Shown here piece after piece: positions 43,722-50,521 of a stretch of DNA of 64,000 nucleotides. The stretch spans positions 2,442,001 through 2,506,000 of the forward strand of contig CP026657.1 in assembly GCA_023525915.1 (NCBI GenBank). The letters are read 5' to 3'. The notes below the pieces were generated by a model. It made no database searches, was not told the DNA's origin, and saw nothing but the letters and a program-made list of their open reading frames with translations. The stretch comes from Acetispira formosa (nom. nud.) (GTDB lineage Bacteria > Desulfobacterota > Desulfarculia > Adiutricales > Adiutricaceae). The position numbers were made by a program, and so were the translations under genes. How positions within the stretch are numbered: position 1 is the first letter of the stretch; each line of letters begins with the position of its first letter.

Positions 43722-44262
43722 CGCCAAACCCCAAAGCCCGCCGGGCCTCCCGCGCCGCCTCGGCCGACATCCCGCCCTCACGCGCCGCCGCCGTGAGCTT
43801 GTCTTTCATTTCCGCCTCTACCCGCTTCTTTTCCTCGGCCCGGATTTCCATGATCCGCCGCGCGTCCATCTGCTTCGAGCTTGAAAGGTCTTTCAGTGAC
43901 CGGGCCAGTTGCATGACTTCTTTTGCTTCCAGCTTCTCGTCATCACCGTTGGCCATGTTCATGCTGGTTTTAAAGACCAGGGTATGGACAAGCTCGATCA
44001 GCATCTGCCCCATATCATCGCCAGGGACAGAGCCAAGCTCACGGGCGAAGGCGGCGGCCACTTCCCGGCTTTCCCGCATTTTGGCGGCCACTTCCTCAAA
44101 CTTCTGCCTATAACGCCCCAGGGCCGAACGGCTGATGTTGTGGCCCTGTTCCTCCAAATAGTCGATCAGGGTATCCAGGGTAAAGCGGCCTTCGGCCAGC
44201 CGCTTGTCCAGGTCGGCTCGCACTTCCGGCGGCAATGTCTCTATGGATGAAAGGCGGGCCAT
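43714..44262 (-). CDS. Terminase small subunit (Mu gp27-like, DUF3486)
   Basis: 182 residues: MARLSSIETLPPEVRADLDK, HNISRSALGRYRQKFEEVAA and long charged helices match the DUF3486 pattern. N-terminal HTH likely binds packaging DNA. It lies directly upstream of the large subunit. Confidence 0.88.
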   Translation of the reverse strand: MARLSSIETLPPEVRADLDKRLAEGRFTLDTLIDYLEEQGHNISRSALGRYRQKFEEVAAKMRESREVAAAFARELGSVPGDDMGQMLIELVHTLVFKTSMNMANGDDEKLEAKEVMQLARSLKDLSSSKQMDARRIMEIRAEEKKRVEAEMKDKLTAAAREGGMSAEAAREARRALGFGDE

Positions 44263-44263
44263 G

Positions 44264-44578
44264 TCAATAATCCAGACCCGGCTCCGGCTGTTTCACGCCC
44301 GGAACAACCGCCCGGCCCTTGGCCACGTCCCGGCCCCGGCTGGTGATGCGGAAAACCGACATATTAGGCAGAGGGTTTTTTTGAGTGGTGATAAGCCCCT
44401 GCTCCGAGAGCCAAGCGGCATCGGTTGCCACTTGATCGCCGGAAACGCTGTGGCCGGTGGCCGCCAGGGCCTCCTTCATCACATAGTTGTTGCTGGAATA
44501 GTCTCCCTCCTGGGAAAGAAGACACAGAAAGACCAGCCGCCGGTCTTCCGTTACCAGCCTTTTCAATTTCGCGTCCAT
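44264..44578 (-). CDS. Winged-helix phage protein (Mu gp26-like)
   Basis: 104 residues: VTEDRRLVFLCLLSQEGDYS, GDQVATDAAWLSEQGLI and VFRITSRGRDVAKGR give a compact winged-helix pattern found in Mu-like phages between DUF2730 and terminase genes. Function unknown. The start overlaps the preceding stop. Confidence 0.75.
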   Translation of the reverse strand: MDAKLKRLVTEDRRLVFLCLLSQEGDYSSNNYVMKEALAATGHSVSGDQVATDAAWLSEQGLITTQKNPLPNMSVFRITSRGRDVAKGRAVVPGVKQPEPGLDY

Positions 44579-44943
44579 CAGTCTTCCTCCATACGCGCCC
44601 GCATGATCAGGTGCAAATTGCGCTCTATGCCCTTCTGGCTGGCTCCAACGGCCGATACGGCCGCCTCTAGGCGGAGAATGTCTTCCTTGGTCGGCATGGC
44701 CTCCATGCGGCTGGAAATAACGGCCACTTCTTTTTCCAGTTTTCCGAACCGTTCCGTTGATTCCAGCTTCAGGGCGGCCACTTTGTTTTCAACCTCGCCC
44801 ACCCGCGCCCCCAGGGCGGACTTGGTGGCCGTCAAGTCGGCGTGGCTGGCAAACTGTTTCTTGGCCGACCACGCGGCGATAGTGGTTATGATGCTCCCCA
44901 TCACCACTATGACCGGCCAGAATTTCATTACTGATTCAATCAT
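44578..44943 (-). CDS. Mu gp25-like membrane/coiled-coil protein (DUF2730)
   Basis: 121 residues: one N-terminal membrane segment (FWPVIVVMGSIITTIAAW) followed by a coiled coil (GEVENKVAALKLESTERFGK, LRLEAAVSAVGASQKGIERN). Matches DUF2730 in the expected place. Unknown role, possibly in packaging or lysis. Confidence 0.8.
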   Translation of the reverse strand: MIESVMKFWPVIVVMGSIITTIAAWSAKKQFASHADLTATKSALGARVGEVENKVAALKLESTERFGKLEKEVAVISSRMEAMPTKEDILRLEAAVSAVGASQKGIERNLHLIMRARMEED

Positions 44944-45202
44944 GGTTCTCTATCCGTTCCCGCCACTGGCGTAATGACAAAAGTTGATAATTGGCCAGGG
45001 CCAGGGCGGCCCTCAGCTCCGATATCCACACCGCCAGATCAGCGTTGGTCCGCCCGCGCGGGCGCGGTTCCTCCACGGCCTGAAGATAGGCTATCGGCGG
45101 ACTCATCGGCCGCACCGTCGGGCAGGGCCGTGAGCAAGCACTCAAACACATCATCAGGACACACAGCATCAGCCCAAGCACGAGCCTCAGAATTTTTCTC
45201 AT
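44936..45202 (-). CDS. Rz1-like outer-membrane spanin lipoprotein
   Basis: 88 residues from MRKILRLVLGLMLC with lipobox LSAC, so the Cys in CLSACSRPC would be lipidated after cleavage. A Pro-rich stretch (RPMSPPIAYLQAVEEPRPRG) follows, typical of Rz1. The gene starts inside the Rz-like gene in another frame and runs past its end, a common arrangement. It fuses outer and inner membranes with Rz at lysis. Confidence 0.75.
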   Translation of the reverse strand: MRKILRLVLGLMLCVLMMCLSACSRPCPTVRPMSPPIAYLQAVEEPRPRGRTNADLAVWISELRAALALANYQLLSLRQWRERIENHD

Positions 45203-45437
45203 AAACACCCTCCAACTGGTTTGACATATGATCACCGGCCGTTTTAAGTTGCCGGATGTATTTATCCCTGGCAACACCGGCCTCTCTTTCTTCTTCAAGT
45301 TCGATTTGCAGAGAACGAATCTCCAGGCCCGAATCAGTCAGGCGGGCCGCCAAATCATCGTTCTCGCTCTGAAGGTGACAGACATAGAGAAAAGCGCCGA
45401 AAAAACCGGCCGCTATTATCCAGTTAAAATTACTCAT
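45039..45437 (-). CDS. Rz-like inner-membrane spanin
   Basis: 132 residues from MSNFNWIIAAGFFGAFLYVC, one N-terminal membrane anchor, then a charged coiled coil (SLQIELEEEREAGVARDKYI) as in i-spanins. It overlaps the Rz1-like frame by about 160 nt. Start overlaps the holin candidate stop by 8 nt. Confidence 0.72.
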   Translation of the reverse strand: MSNFNWIIAAGFFGAFLYVCHLQSENDDLAARLTDSGLEIRSLQIELEEEREAGVARDKYIRQLKTAGDHMSNQLEGVYEKNSEARAWADAVCPDDVFECLLTALPDGAADESADSLSSGRGGTAPARADQR

Positions 45438-45663
45438 GGGCCACCGCATCCCCGGATGTTTCGATAGTGGCGCTGGCCCCACCGGCATTGACAGAAAATT
45501 TATAGCCCCGGAACCGGGAATCCACCCGGTTGTAAACCGCCCCGGACAGAATCACAACAAAAGCCAGAAGGTTGTTAAGCTCCTGAAAAATGCCCAGGGG
45601 GAGCATGGCCAGACCGCCAGCGATGACGACGAGAATAATAATCTTGCTGGTCTGGCTTCTCAT
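45430..45663 (-). CDS. Holin candidate
   Basis: 77 residues from MRSQTSKIIILVVIAGG with two hydrophobic segments (IIILVVIAGGLAMLPLGIF and LLAFVVILSGAVYN) and a polar tail. Position between the endolysin and spanins makes a holin likely; no family motif is recognised. Confidence 0.55.
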   Translation of the reverse strand: MRSQTSKIIILVVIAGGLAMLPLGIFQELNNLLAFVVILSGAVYNRVDSRFRGYKFSVNAGGASATIETSGDAVAHE

Positions 45664-46094
45664 ATGGTCCAGCCCAGGCCCACGGTCTCCGCCCAAGTTC
45701 GCACGTCAAAGCAAGGGCAGTCCTTTTTAACGCCAGGAAAATCACGATGGCCCTTAATCGTGGCCTTGGGATAGAACCCCTTCAACTGACGAATCAGGCC
45801 GATCAGGGTTTCATACTGTTCCAGGGTGTAGTTGGCTTCGGCTCGGCCTTTGGAGTCCACCCCGCCCACCAGACAAATGCCTAAAGTATCGGCATTGTGG
45901 CCGCTGACGTGCGCCCCGGCCTGGGCCTCCGGGCGGCCGACTTCTACTTTGCCGTTGCGGCGGATGACATAGTGATAACCTATGTCCCGCCATTTGTTTT
46001 GCTTCACATGAACCCGCCGGATTTCCGCCGCGCCGATGTCGGAGTTAGGCGGCGTGGCCGAACAATGAACCACCAGGGCGTTTATAATACGCAT
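45660..46094 (-). CDS. Endolysin: N-acetylmuramoyl-L-alanine amidase
   Basis: 144 residues, Amidase_2/T7-lysozyme type. Zinc ligands are seen in VVHCSATPP (His), IKGHRDFPG (His) and KKDCPCFD (Cys), with IGYHYVIRRNG and GICLVGG between. It cleaves the amide link between MurNAc and the peptide stem. Start 46094 has GGAGG 5 nt upstream. It has no signal peptide, so it needs a holin. Confidence 0.9.
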   Translation of the reverse strand: MRIINALVVHCSATPPNSDIGAAEIRRVHVKQNKWRDIGYHYVIRRNGKVEVGRPEAQAGAHVSGHNADTLGICLVGGVDSKGRAEANYTLEQYETLIGLIRQLKGFYPKATIKGHRDFPGVKKDCPCFDVRTWAETVGLGWTI

Positions 46095-46112
46095 GGCAAC
46101 CTCCATAAATTA

Positions 46113-46154
46113 AAAGCCGCCCGGCCCTAAAGGGGGAATGTTAAGGCCGGGCGG
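46113..46154 (-). promoter_or_regulatory. GC-rich hairpin in the lysis leader
   Basis: GCCGCCCGGCC and GGCCGGGCGG pair around an 18-nt loop, between the middle-operon terminator and the amidase gene. It lies in the expected late promoter region; role not known. Confidence 0.4.
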
Positions 46155-46181
46155 ATGGTTTACGCGGTAAAAGAAGAACAA

Positions 46182-46222
46182 AAACCCGCGTGTGATTGAT
46201 ATTATCAATCACACGCGGGTTT
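46182..46222 (-). terminator. Strong terminator of the early/middle phage operon
   Basis: A perfect 19-bp stem (AAACCCGCGTGTGATTGAT with its complement) closes on ATT. On the minus strand it is followed by TTGTTCTTCTTTT. It separates the Mor-like operon from the lysis and head genes. Confidence 0.82.
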
Positions 46223-46272
46223 CATAAGACGGGCATTTGCCAGGGTGGGATTTCTTAGGCAGGGGGTTGAAT

Positions 46273-46437
46273 TTAATCATCCATCGGACTGTCATCTGTT
46301 CGGCCGCACAGCCAATCAATTACGGCAATGATACCGTCCTCATAATTAAGAGAACGAAACTTAGTGCCACTTTCCATTGATTCCATTGCCTTATGATAAA
46401 GTTCTTCAATCTCCGCGGTTGTTTTTATGATATTCAT
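46273..46437 (-). CDS. 54-residue acidic phage protein
   Basis: ATG 46437 with AAGGAG 6 nt upstream, stop at 46273. Product starts MNIIKTTAEIEELYHKAMES and ends TDDSPMDD; mostly helical and acidic. It immediately follows the Mor-like gene and precedes the terminator. Codon use and ribosome-binding site support it as real; function unknown. Confidence 0.65.
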   Translation of the reverse strand: MNIIKTTAEIEELYHKAMESMESGTKFRSLNYEDGIIAVIDWLCGRTDDSPMDD

Positions 46438-46439
46438 TT

Positions 46440-46871
46440 TTACTCCTTATCGTGCCGATCATAAAGATCAGCAAAAAGATTTTGCTGGCGCGGGTCCGTC
46501 CTGGTTGTGAAAACCGTGCGGCCGGTGCGGCGGTTCCTGATGCGGCGCACGGTGCTGGAATGAAGCCCGGTCGCCCTCACTATCTCATTGACGCTGGCCC
46601 CCGCCGCCGTACTCTCCTGGACGGCTTTCTGAAGTGTACTGCGATTGCCGGTTTCCGGCCCCAAGGGCAAGGCCACCTTTTGCCCTTGGAATACCTCACA
46701 GAGCCGCATGGCCGCATCAAAACCAACGATGATGGAGAGCCAATGATCAGGCGACAAATTTTCAGGGCTTGGAAAATATACACACTCGCCGCCCCGCTTC
46801 GATAAAAAGAAGAGGGTTTTCTCCAGGCCGATCATTTCCACCAGTGCCGTTAAGGTCTCGCCGCCGCCCAT
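46440..46871 (-). CDS. Mor-like middle transcription activator
   Basis: 143 residues. The N-terminal RGGECVYFPSPENLSPDHWL and the C-terminal HTH (VNEIVRATGLHSSTVRRIRN) match the Mor/C activator group, in the Mu gp17 position after GemA. In Mu, Mor activates the middle promoter that leads to late expression. Only one Mor/C-type gene is seen here. Confidence 0.75.
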   Translation of the reverse strand: MGGGETLTALVEMIGLEKTLFFLSKRGGECVYFPSPENLSPDHWLSIIVGFDAAMRLCEVFQGQKVALPLGPETGNRSTLQKAVQESTAAGASVNEIVRATGLHSSTVRRIRNRRTGRTVFTTRTDPRQQNLFADLYDRHDKE

Positions 46872-46874
46872 TTT

Positions 46875-47333
46875 TCAACCTCCCGCCTTTCTCTTGATTC
46901 GTTCCACCGCGTAATAAAGCGCCCGCACCACGTTTTCCAATTGCTGAACCGTGGCCCAATTCAGATAGTCCGGGCCGCCCTGCTTTTTCAGAATGGCCTC
47001 GGCATACTTCCAGGATACCCGGCGGCCCTCCAGCCGCCCCTTCTCCGACAAGAGGGCCTCGATCTTGTTCACCAGCGGCTGGCGGTCTTTGGGAACCGGC
47101 GGCTTGGAATCCCGCCTGTTCCCGTCCGCCGGAACATCCTTGCGGAGCGGTTTCCAGCCCTTTTGTTTAAACAGGTTTAAAAGGTCATTCAACTGCTCGT
47201 CCGTCAGGTCGGCGGCCGACTCCACGTTATAGTTGACGGTGAGCACATGCCGATAATCAGCGTCTGTCAGGCCAAGGTCTTTCTTGGCTATATGAATCTT
47301 GGCCAGCATCCCGCGTCTACCGTTTACAGCCAT
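46875..47333 (-). CDS. gemA: GemA-like regulator (Mu gp16, DUF1018)
   Basis: 152 residues: AKIHIAKKDLGLTDADYRHV, SAADLTDEQLNDLLNLFKQK and RRVSWKYAEAILKKQGG form the DUF1018/GemA pattern. In Mu, GemA affects host gene expression and supercoiling. It lies 3 nt upstream of the Mor-like gene. Confidence 0.85.
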   Translation of the reverse strand: MAVNGRRGMLAKIHIAKKDLGLTDADYRHVLTVNYNVESAADLTDEQLNDLLNLFKQKGWKPLRKDVPADGNRRDSKPPVPKDRQPLVNKIEALLSEKGRLEGRRVSWKYAEAILKKQGGPDYLNWATVQQLENVVRALYYAVERIKRKAGG

Positions 47334-47349
47334 GCCGCACCGCCTTTCA

Positions 47350-47670
47350 CTAAGCCTTGATGAAACCGAAATAGTGGGTGGACACCGGCTGAACGACCAA
47401 TCGGACTTTAAGATCGATCACATTGATTTCACCGGCCTCATTTTTAACGGCCACCCGGATTACCTCCATGTGCCGTGCGTCCCACTCGCCGCGCGTCCAC
47501 ATGGCCGCCGCCACTTCCGGCGTGTCGGCCACATAAGGCCCCTGCCAGCTTTCAGGGTTCTGGTCGAAACCGGCGGCCGTATAAAGCTGGCAATGGTATA
47601 TCACCGGCCAGCCTTTAGGCGACAACGTACTCGCCCCCAAACCGGCGGCCTGATTGACGGCTCCGTTCAT
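47350..47670 (-). CDS. Unknown phage early protein (106 aa)
   Basis: 106 residues with Trp/Gly-rich N-terminal half (GWPVIYHCQLYTAAGFDQNP) and a beta-rich C-terminal half (DLKVRLVVQPVSTHYFGFIK). Start overlaps the Gam stop (ATGA). No family recognised. Confidence 0.6.
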   Translation of the reverse strand: MNGAVNQAAGLGASTLSPKGWPVIYHCQLYTAAGFDQNPESWQGPYVADTPEVAAAMWTRGEWDARHMEVIRVAVKNEAGEINVIDLKVRLVVQPVSTHYFGFIKA

Positions 47671-48182
47671 TTCCTCACCCCTTCCCCGGCCACGCGGGCC
47701 ACATCCGGCGCGGCATAAAATGTTTCGGTCACTTCCCGCCGAATGCCCCAGGCCGCCAAGTCCACATCATCAAGCTTGGCCAGGGCCTTTTTATCGGCCA
47801 CCGGATTTTTGAAAATAAGATAGGCCGCTTGTTCCGATTCGGCCAGGGCCTCGGCCACCGTGTCCCAATCATCGGCCACAAGGTCGGATTGGCTCTTGTA
47901 GCCGATGCGGCCGCAGGTGAGTTTCAGAGACTTGCGCTTGCCGTTTACGATGGTGTCACGGTTGGCCTCGGCATATTCCTCCAGGGCCTTTTCCAACATG
48001 GTGACGTTGGAAATGATCAGGGCGGATTCCATTTCCGCCACCCGCTTGGCCCGGCTGACCGCATCGGTCAAGGCCCCGTTGATCAGATCAAGCTCGGCCT
48101 TATGCTCGGCCAGCGTGGCCAGGGCGCGGTTGGCTTCGTGCGCCGTTCTGATTTCAGGCGGCGTGATTATCGGCGTTATCAT
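47667..48182 (-). CDS. gam: Host-nuclease inhibitor Gam (Mu gp10-like)
   Basis: 171 residues, largely helical with ELDLINGALTDAVSRAKRVA and LKLTCGRIGYKS (the Gam core), followed by LVADDWDTVAEALAESEQAA. Gam binds DNA ends and blocks exonucleases, homologous to Ku. The expected place is between MuB and GemA. Confidence 0.88.
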   Translation of the reverse strand: MITPIITPPEIRTAHEANRALATLAEHKAELDLINGALTDAVSRAKRVAEMESALIISNVTMLEKALEEYAEANRDTIVNGKRKSLKLTCGRIGYKSQSDLVADDWDTVAEALAESEQAAYLIFKNPVADKKALAKLDDVDLAAWGIRREVTETFYAAPDVARVAGEGVRK

Positions 48183-48396
48183 TTAACAACTCCTTTGAAA
48201 TGTAAGTGATATCTGTAACCTGAACAGTGTGGGTTTTAATCTCCCCCATGATCACACCAACACAGCATGGACAAACACAGTGAGTTGTCACACTTGCGAT
48301 TACCTCGCCACTACTGATTTTGGTCAGGCGCGATTGAATTTTAAACATATACTGGTCATCTATATTCACCGCACAGACGGCACATGCCCTTATCAT
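48154..48396 (-). CDS. Cys-rich small phage protein 1 of a tandem trio
   Basis: 80 residues from MIRACAVCAVNIDDQYMFKI with CAVC near the start and CVCPCC in the middle, a likely two-knuckle zinc or metal site. SD AAGGAG precedes ATG 48396. It overlaps gam by 29 nt and the next gene by 4 nt. Function unknown. Confidence 0.65.
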   Translation of the reverse strand: MIRACAVCAVNIDDQYMFKIQSRLTKISSGEVIASVTTHCVCPCCVGVIMGEIKTHTVQVTDITYISKELLNDNADNHAA

Positions 48397-48608
48397 TCGC
48401 TTTCTCCTTCCCAAACAAGACCTTGCTGGTTTTTGACCACCTCCAGGCAGTCATTACAAACAAGGACTCCTTTCATAGAAAACAAAGGCTCACCTGTCTT
48501 GCTGTCGAAATGAGTGGAACTAAGGTCAACCAAGGAAACCATATTTCTGTCCCTGAGGCAAAGCACACACTGTTCAAGATCAGGCGGTGCAATAATCGTC
48601 GTTGTCAT
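48393..48608 (-). CDS. Cys-rich small phage protein 2 of a tandem trio
   Basis: 71 residues: CVLCLRDRN, then about 30 residues later KGVLVCNDCLEVV. The layout (MTT.IIAPPDLEQC) matches the next gene (MITPTSAPPELDQC), so the two are paralogues. Probable zinc-binding; function unknown. Confidence 0.65.
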   Translation of the reverse strand: MTTTIIAPPDLEQCVLCLRDRNMVSLVDLSSTHFDSKTGEPLFSMKGVLVCNDCLEVVKNQQGLVWEGESE

Positions 48609-48829
48609 CTGTCTTCTCCTTTAAGTTCACTAAGCGCGGCTTTGTCGTCGTCATAAAAAGCCAGAAAACATTCGGAGCAAATAGAGATGGTTTCACCCTC
48701 TGACAGGACTTCACCTGTTTTGTGGTTGTAGCAATTAACCTTCAGGTCAAACAGCACAACCTCATTTTCATTCCGCCCGCACTGACAGCATTGATCAAGT
48801 TCAGGCGGTGCGCTGGTCGGCGTTATCAT
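48605..48829 (-). CDS. Cys-rich small phage protein 3 of a tandem trio
   Basis: 74 residues from MITPTSAPPELDQCCQCGRN with a second knuckle ETISICSECFLAF. A paralogue of the 48393-48608 product. Overlaps neighbours in both directions, part of a tightly packed early operon. Confidence 0.65.
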   Translation of the reverse strand: MITPTSAPPELDQCCQCGRNENEVVLFDLKVNCYNHKTGEVLSEGETISICSECFLAFYDDDKAALSELKGEDR

Positions 48830-49037
48830 GCTTATCTCCGGTTCCAATAACTGGACATCCTAAGGTATCCAGAACAAAGTCAAGCCTTCGACCGAACTCA
48901 CCAGCGCGAATTTTTATTTCCAGCCGATCAGCCACAGTGCTGAGGTCGGCCCGGATGAGGTTCACGCCCACCCCGGAGTCCTCCAGTCGATCAAGTGCGG
49001 CCAAACTTCTTTTAACGATATTCAAGGTCACTTCCAT
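48801..49037 (-). CDS. Unknown early phage protein (78 aa)
   Basis: From MEVTLNIVKRSLAALDRLED, helical and charged (LSTVADRLEIKIRAGEFGRR). Overlaps the third Cys-rich gene by 29 nt. No family recognised. Confidence 0.55.
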   Translation of the reverse strand: MEVTLNIVKRSLAALDRLEDSGVGVNLIRADLSTVADRLEIKIRAGEFGRRLDFVLDTLGCPVIGTGDKHDNADQRTA

Positions 49038-49039
49038 AC

Positions 49040-49363
49040 TTAACTCCTTATCCGGCAATGCTGACAAGCATGGTGCTGACGCAAAGTCTCCGGGTTGCCG
49101 GTGGCCCGCAGACCGATGCTCATAGCCCGTTCATAAGTTTGGGCGCATTCCATCGGGCTGATTTCTTTTTCCTGATGCGGGCAGATCAGCTTGTCACTAT
49201 CGCCATAGAGATTCATGATCCGCTCTTCAATCCGCGCGGTGGAAGCCTGATATTTGCCGCTTAAAAACTGGCTCACCGCCGTCTTGCTAAGTTGAAGTTC
49301 ACGGGCCACCGTGGCCTGTCCATGTTGATCAACACGTTTCCGCAATATGTCTAAGGCTGTCAT
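49040..49363 (-). CDS. HTH protein with C-terminal Cys cluster
   Basis: 107 residues. An XRE-like HTH in the N-terminal half (QATVARELQLSKTAVSQFLS, GKYQASTARIEERI) and a C-terminal CPHQE...CQHCRIRS that could bind metal. It starts 4 nt inside the next upstream gene. A small DNA-binding protein of unknown target. Confidence 0.65.
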   Translation of the reverse strand: MTALDILRKRVDQHGQATVARELQLSKTAVSQFLSGKYQASTARIEERIMNLYGDSDKLICPHQEKEISPMECAQTYERAMSIGLRATGNPETLRQHHACQHCRIRS

Positions 49364-49836
49364 TTGCCCGCCCCCTTAGCTTTGCGCCGCTCCTGGCGCT
49401 GATTGTAGCGGGGCGCTTTGGCCTGTTTCATGGCCTTATCCAGAACGGCAATGCCCGACATTCTTTTTGCTACATAGCCAAGGCTCTCCAGAAAATTGAT
49501 GTAGCGGCGGGCGTAACTCTCATCAACTTCCGCAATCCTCACCACCTCCTCGAAGCAAACCACCCTCTGAACCTTGGCCAGATTACGCATGGTGTTATAA
49601 ATGGCCGTCTGTTTGGTTTCCTTCTCCGCATTGCCATGCTTGCGGCCGTAACGGTATTCCGGCGCGGCAATGGTAATCTCCCGGCGGTTTTCCAGGTATT
49701 CCAGGGCCGCCAGCGTCCCCCGCATTTCAGCCCCGCCGAACTCCGCATACAAATCATGCAGATCACCCTCCGGGCGGTCTTCCAGCCAACGGCGGATTTC
49801 TTTAATCCGGCCGTTGGGAATAGCACTGCTACCCAT
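49360..49836 (-). CDS. Winged-helix-type early phage protein
   Basis: 158 residues from MGSSAIPNGRIKEIRRWLED; two helical, HTH-like segments (EMRGTLAALEYLENRREITI and FEEVVRIAEVDESYARRYIN) and a basic tail. Overlaps MuB-like gene end by 8 nt. DNA binding inferred from fold pattern. Confidence 0.6.
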   Translation of the reverse strand: MGSSAIPNGRIKEIRRWLEDRPEGDLHDLYAEFGGAEMRGTLAALEYLENRREITIAAPEYRYGRKHGNAEKETKQTAIYNTMRNLAKVQRVVCFEEVVRIAEVDESYARRYINFLESLGYVAKRMSGIAVLDKAMKQAKAPRYNQRQERRKAKGAGK

Positions 49837-50521
49837 TGACCACCCCCGACAGGAATGATGTTTCAATGGCCGGGCGGGCCAGTGCTTTGGCCTTGTTCTC
49901 CAACTCTTTCAGAATGACCACGCTCTTGCGGAAATTTCCGCCCGCCGCTTTCAGGACGGCCGAAACCGCCTTTTCTTCAATACCCACCTCCAGGGCCTCC
50001 GCGCAAAAATCAACCAAGTCCGTCTGGCTCAAGGGCTTCAGTTCCGACTTATACAACAGCCGATCATAAAACGGCCCCATGCGAAGCAGAGAGTCCCGTA
50101 TGCCCTCATGGCCGATGAAAAGAAAAGGGTTGTGGGTCATGTCATGGATGGAGCGCAGAGTTTCCAGAAGCGAACCTTTGATCATATTGCTTTCATCCAC
50201 GATAATGAGCCTGGGCTTTTCCACCAGGGCGGAAACCATGTCATCAAACTTGGCTTTCTCCCCACGGCGCGGAGTCACTTCCAACTCGATCAACATTTCT
50301 TCCATCATCCAGCCATAGCTCCAATCACGCTTTCCACGCACATACACAGCCTGATTGTTTTTCTGCGAAGCGTAATGAATGGCCACCGTGGTCTTGCCCA
50401 AGCCCTTAACCCCATGCACCAGCCCCATGCCCGGCACCCCCGCCTCCACCCGCTTCAGCTTTTCCGCCACCGAAAAAAATTCCTTCACGTTGCCGGTTTT
50501 AATAAACACGTTGTTTCTCAC
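49829..50521 (-). CDS. Transposition activator ATPase (MuB-like)
   Basis: 230 residues from a GTG at 50521, whose GTGA overlaps the transposase stop. Walker A GVKGLGKTT and Walker B RLIIVDESN, then the sensor region (IGHEGIRDSLLRMG), an AAA+ fold as in MuB. It selects target DNA and activates the transposase. SD GGAGGT lies 6 nt upstream. Confidence 0.92.
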   Translation of the reverse strand: MRNNVFIKTGNVKEFFSVAEKLKRVEAGVPGMGLVHGVKGLGKTTVAIHYASQKNNQAVYVRGKRDWSYGWMMEEMLIELEVTPRRGEKAKFDDMVSALVEKPRLIIVDESNMIKGSLLETLRSIHDMTHNPFLFIGHEGIRDSLLRMGPFYDRLLYKSELKPLSQTDLVDFCAEALEVGIEEKAVSAVLKAAGGNFRKSVVILKELENKAKALARPAIETSFLSGVVNG

